IMG/VR virus record: IMGVR_UViG_3300011251_000002
Span: 1 to 30,777 of that record
Length of the DNA stretch: 30,777 nucleotides
Reading direction: 5' to 3' (one strand)
Source: a virus
Shown here: positions 29,209-30,777 of the stretch, piece after piece
Layout: every line of letters starts with the position of its first letter
How positions within the stretch are numbered: the first letter of the stretch is position 1
Translations under genes and position numbers: made by a program
The notes under the pieces: generated by a model
The model's database searches: none
Told to the model about the DNA's origin: nothing
What the model saw: the letters and a program-made list of their open reading frames with translations, nothing else

Positions 29209-29778
29209 TTACAGAGTTATGATTCGGTAAGTAACGTAGATTGTAATGTCACTATCTCCAGCCGTTGGGTCGCCACTTTCTACGGTTACGGTTAGTGCTT
29301 GATTATCTACAAATTGAACGCCATCGGGTGCAGCATCTTCGCTTTCAAACTTTGAAAAGCAGTTTGCAGTCTGTGCTATTTCTGTTTGAAATTGGAACAA
29401 ATTAGCAGTACTTGTAACTAAAGATAGTGCCGTGTTTGTGGCGTATGTAGCCGAATTGTAAACCATCTTCATTGATGCACTCAATACCTCAATAGCGTAA
29501 CCAGCCCCCGGAGCAGCAACTATCTCAATCGGTGTAGTGTTCAAAGTAAGAACATCAGCACTTGCAATGGTGAGTTTTGCAGTACCTTGAATGCACTCAA
29601 TACCTGAGTCGCATCGTGTCCACAGAACCCCGTCCGCTTGGTTATAAAACAGTTCGCCCTTGTAGATGTCCGTAGCTATCCAAGTGCCGTCCGTGTGGTC
29701 ATTAGAACTTGGTACGGTTGGAACGGTAGAGTTTACCGTTGACCGCTTTAATTTTATTCTTGAGTCTTGTGTTGCCAT
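29209..29778 (-). CDS. Fibre-like virion structural protein (189 aa)
   Basis: A 189-aa protein: MATQDSRIKLKRSTVNSTVP, then TDIYKGELFYNQADGVLWTR, a beta-rich middle and DSDITIYVTYRIITL. The 'RIKLKRST...GELF.N..DG.LW.R' opening is common in tail-fibre and tail-tip accessory proteins. Situated between the 989-aa tail protein and the tape measure, with one-base overlap to the former. Probably a tail accessory or receptor-contact subunit. Confidence 0.65.
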   Translation of the reverse strand: MATQDSRIKLKRSTVNSTVPTVPSSNDHTDGTWIATDIYKGELFYNQADGVLWTRCDSGIECIQGTAKLTIASADVLTLNTTPIEIVAAPGAGYAIEVLSASMKMVYNSATYATNTALSLVTSTANLFQFQTEIAQTANCFSKFESEDAAPDGVQFVDNQALTVTVESGDPTAGDSDITIYVTYRIITL

Positions 29779-30777
29779 TAGTTTTCTCCGCCTTCTATTA
29801 AGTAAATAGCTGAATCGCTGAATTGTGTCTGAACTATGTCCTCTCCACCGTCCACCGTGAAGATGTTTGTGCCTCCGTTTAAAGCCCTCACGCTATCCTT
29901 GCTGCCATCCAAAACATCTCGGTTCTCTTGCTCTTTTCCGTTGATAAAGGTTACGTTAGAGTCAGTTATTCGTAAGCCGTTAGAGTTAATCAACTGGACG
30001 TTGTGAAGTCCTCCAGCTACTTCGTTGTTATCTCCGAAGATTGTAATATTCTTTGAGCCCTCTGCGATGGTGTTATTGCTTCCGACTATTTTAAAAGCCG
30101 TTACGCTATGTCCTACGCTATTCTCTCGTCCGCTTACCTTGCCTTGAAACGGTGGGTATTTGTTGCCGTTGGTCTTTATCTCAGTTGATGGGTTAGGCAT
30201 TCTTTCTTTGCCCAAGAAGCCGCCTGAGTTCAAGTCCTTGCTTTCGTTGTTAAATCTAACTACGTCCTTTACTTTAATCAACTCAACCTTTGTTAACCCC
30301 TCTTTAAACGGGTTGTAGTTCATTACCTTGTTAAGCCTCCAGTAAGCGTTATCAATTACGATTTGGTCGCGGAAGTCAAGCGTGTTAATGTCGGTCGGCT
30401 CAAGGTAAAAGAGCGCAGTCATTACCTTACTATCCTTGTCAGTTATCTCGTTGATGTAATTACGGTGGTAAACATTGAAGAGCCCAGCGTTTGTTACCTG
30501 AAGCGTTCCCGTGAATCCGTTAGCTTGGTAATAGAGTTCATAAGGTAGTCCGAAGTTTATATCTAAGGTTGGCGTTAATGGATTGTCCCAATGTCCAGCG
30601 TAAGGATAGTTGTTTTGTGCAGTCCAAATAGCGTTACTCGGTTGGTTTAGTGGTGCTGGTTGAAGCCCTATGAAGTCCCAAGAAGGATTGCTCGGTAAAA
30701 GACCACCATAGTAAAGCACCCGAATATTTGCCTCCGTTGGTTTATAACCTTCGTCCGTGTCTGCATCGTAAATCTGC
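29778..30777 (-). CDS. Tail-tip/baseplate structural protein, C-terminal third (continues from 1..1970)
   Basis: The frame is open to base 30777. A GTG at 30719 could be mistaken for a start, but the coding signal continues upstream (QIYDADTDEGYKPTEANIRV) and matches the left-edge frame in phase. The middle carries YYGGLLPSNPSWDF, FLEPTDINTLDF-like segments and VELIKVKDVVRF. The last ~120 residues repeat short N/G strands (SNNTIAEGSKNITIFGDNNE, INSNGLRITDSNVTFINGKE), suggesting a beta-helix or YadA-head-like tip for host contact. The stop shares a base with the next start. Confidence 0.8.
   Translation of the reverse strand, partial: QIYDADTDEGYKPTEANIRVLYYGGLLPSNPSWDFIGLQPAPLNQPSNAIWTAQNNYPYAGHWDNPLTPTLDINFGLPYELYYQANGFTGTLQVTNAGLFNVYHRNYINEITDKDSKVMTALFYLEPTDINTLDFRDQIVIDNAYWRLNKVMNYNPFKEGLTKVELIKVKDVVRFNNESKDLNSGGFLGKERMPNPSTEIKTNGNKYPPFQGKVSGRENSVGHSVTAFKIVGSNNTIAEGSKNITIFGDNNEVAGGLHNVQLINSNGLRITDSNVTFINGKEQENRDVLDGSKDSVRALNGGTNIFTVDGGEDIVQTQFSDSAIYLIEGGEN

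Noticed and set aside
30717-30719. GTG as start of a 313-aa gene at the right edge
   Set aside because: The reading frame continues upstream with protein-like sequence and joins the left-edge frame in phase, so it is an internal valine codon.
1-30777. CRISPR array, insertion sequence, integrase or attachment site
   Set aside because: No regularly spaced repeat-spacer structure, transposase, tyrosine or serine recombinase motifs were seen on either strand.

Overview
The window looks like one complete tailed-phage genome of 30,777 bp, cut open inside a gene. The minus-strand reading frame that leaves the left edge at base 1 re-enters at base 30777 in the same phase, across a single CCG codon made of bases 2, 1 and 30777. 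It reads on sensibly into the frame ending at 29778, giving a 989-residue tail protein. This suggests a circular or circularly permuted molecule. The host is probably a Bacteroidota, likely flavobacterial: start codons lack clear Shine-Dalgarno sequences, several promoters fit TTG-N~20-TAnnTTTG, and many proteins have the look of Flavobacteriia siphophages. A tape measure protein, tail assembly chaperone and tail-tip proteins indicate a long non-contractile tail (siphovirus-like). No integrase or large CI-type repressor is seen, so it is probably lytic.

All genes but one lie on the minus strand and are read from high to low coordinates. Head/connector module (about 27.5-20.1 kb): XkdF-like protease, then a single plus-strand PD-(D/E)XK-like gene (26440-26922), scaffold-like acidic protein, major capsid protein, tail-tube candidate, intrinsic terminator, two structural proteins, portal with extra C-terminal domains, and connector proteins. 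Host-interaction and lysis module (20.1-16.6 kb): BspA/PKD-like protein, holin-like protein, T4-type lysozyme, spanin-like protein, metallophosphoesterase and a small membrane protein. Early/recombination module (16.5-14.1 kb, from a promoter at 16510-16539): small unknowns, a putative annealing protein, YqaJ exonuclease, SSB-like protein and NinG. Regulation/replication module (14.0-8.8 kb, from a promoter at 14027-14056): tiny HTH protein, winged-helix protein, DnaA domain IV-like protein, HNH nuclease, lambda O-like initiator with internal iterons, DnaC-like loader and DNA methyltransferase. Next (8.8-6.2 kb) come a sigma-like factor, small proteins, a ParB-like protein, a Mom-like DNA-modification protein and a tRNA-Gly. 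Packaging and tail module (6.1 kb through the junction to 27.5 kb): small and large terminase, tail chaperone with a likely -1 frameshift, tail completion protein, two tail-tip proteins, a fibre-like protein and the tape measure.

The most notable points are the gene spanning the contig ends, DNA-level iterons inside the initiator gene, a Mom-like modification gene near a methyltransferase, a T9 slippery site in the tail chaperone gene, a 12-bp palindrome shared by three promoter regions, and one opposing nuclease-like gene inserted in the head operon. Seven small coding regions of 24-59 codons fit tightly between larger genes or directly behind promoters. Most functional names rest on motif recognition by eye, without database searches.
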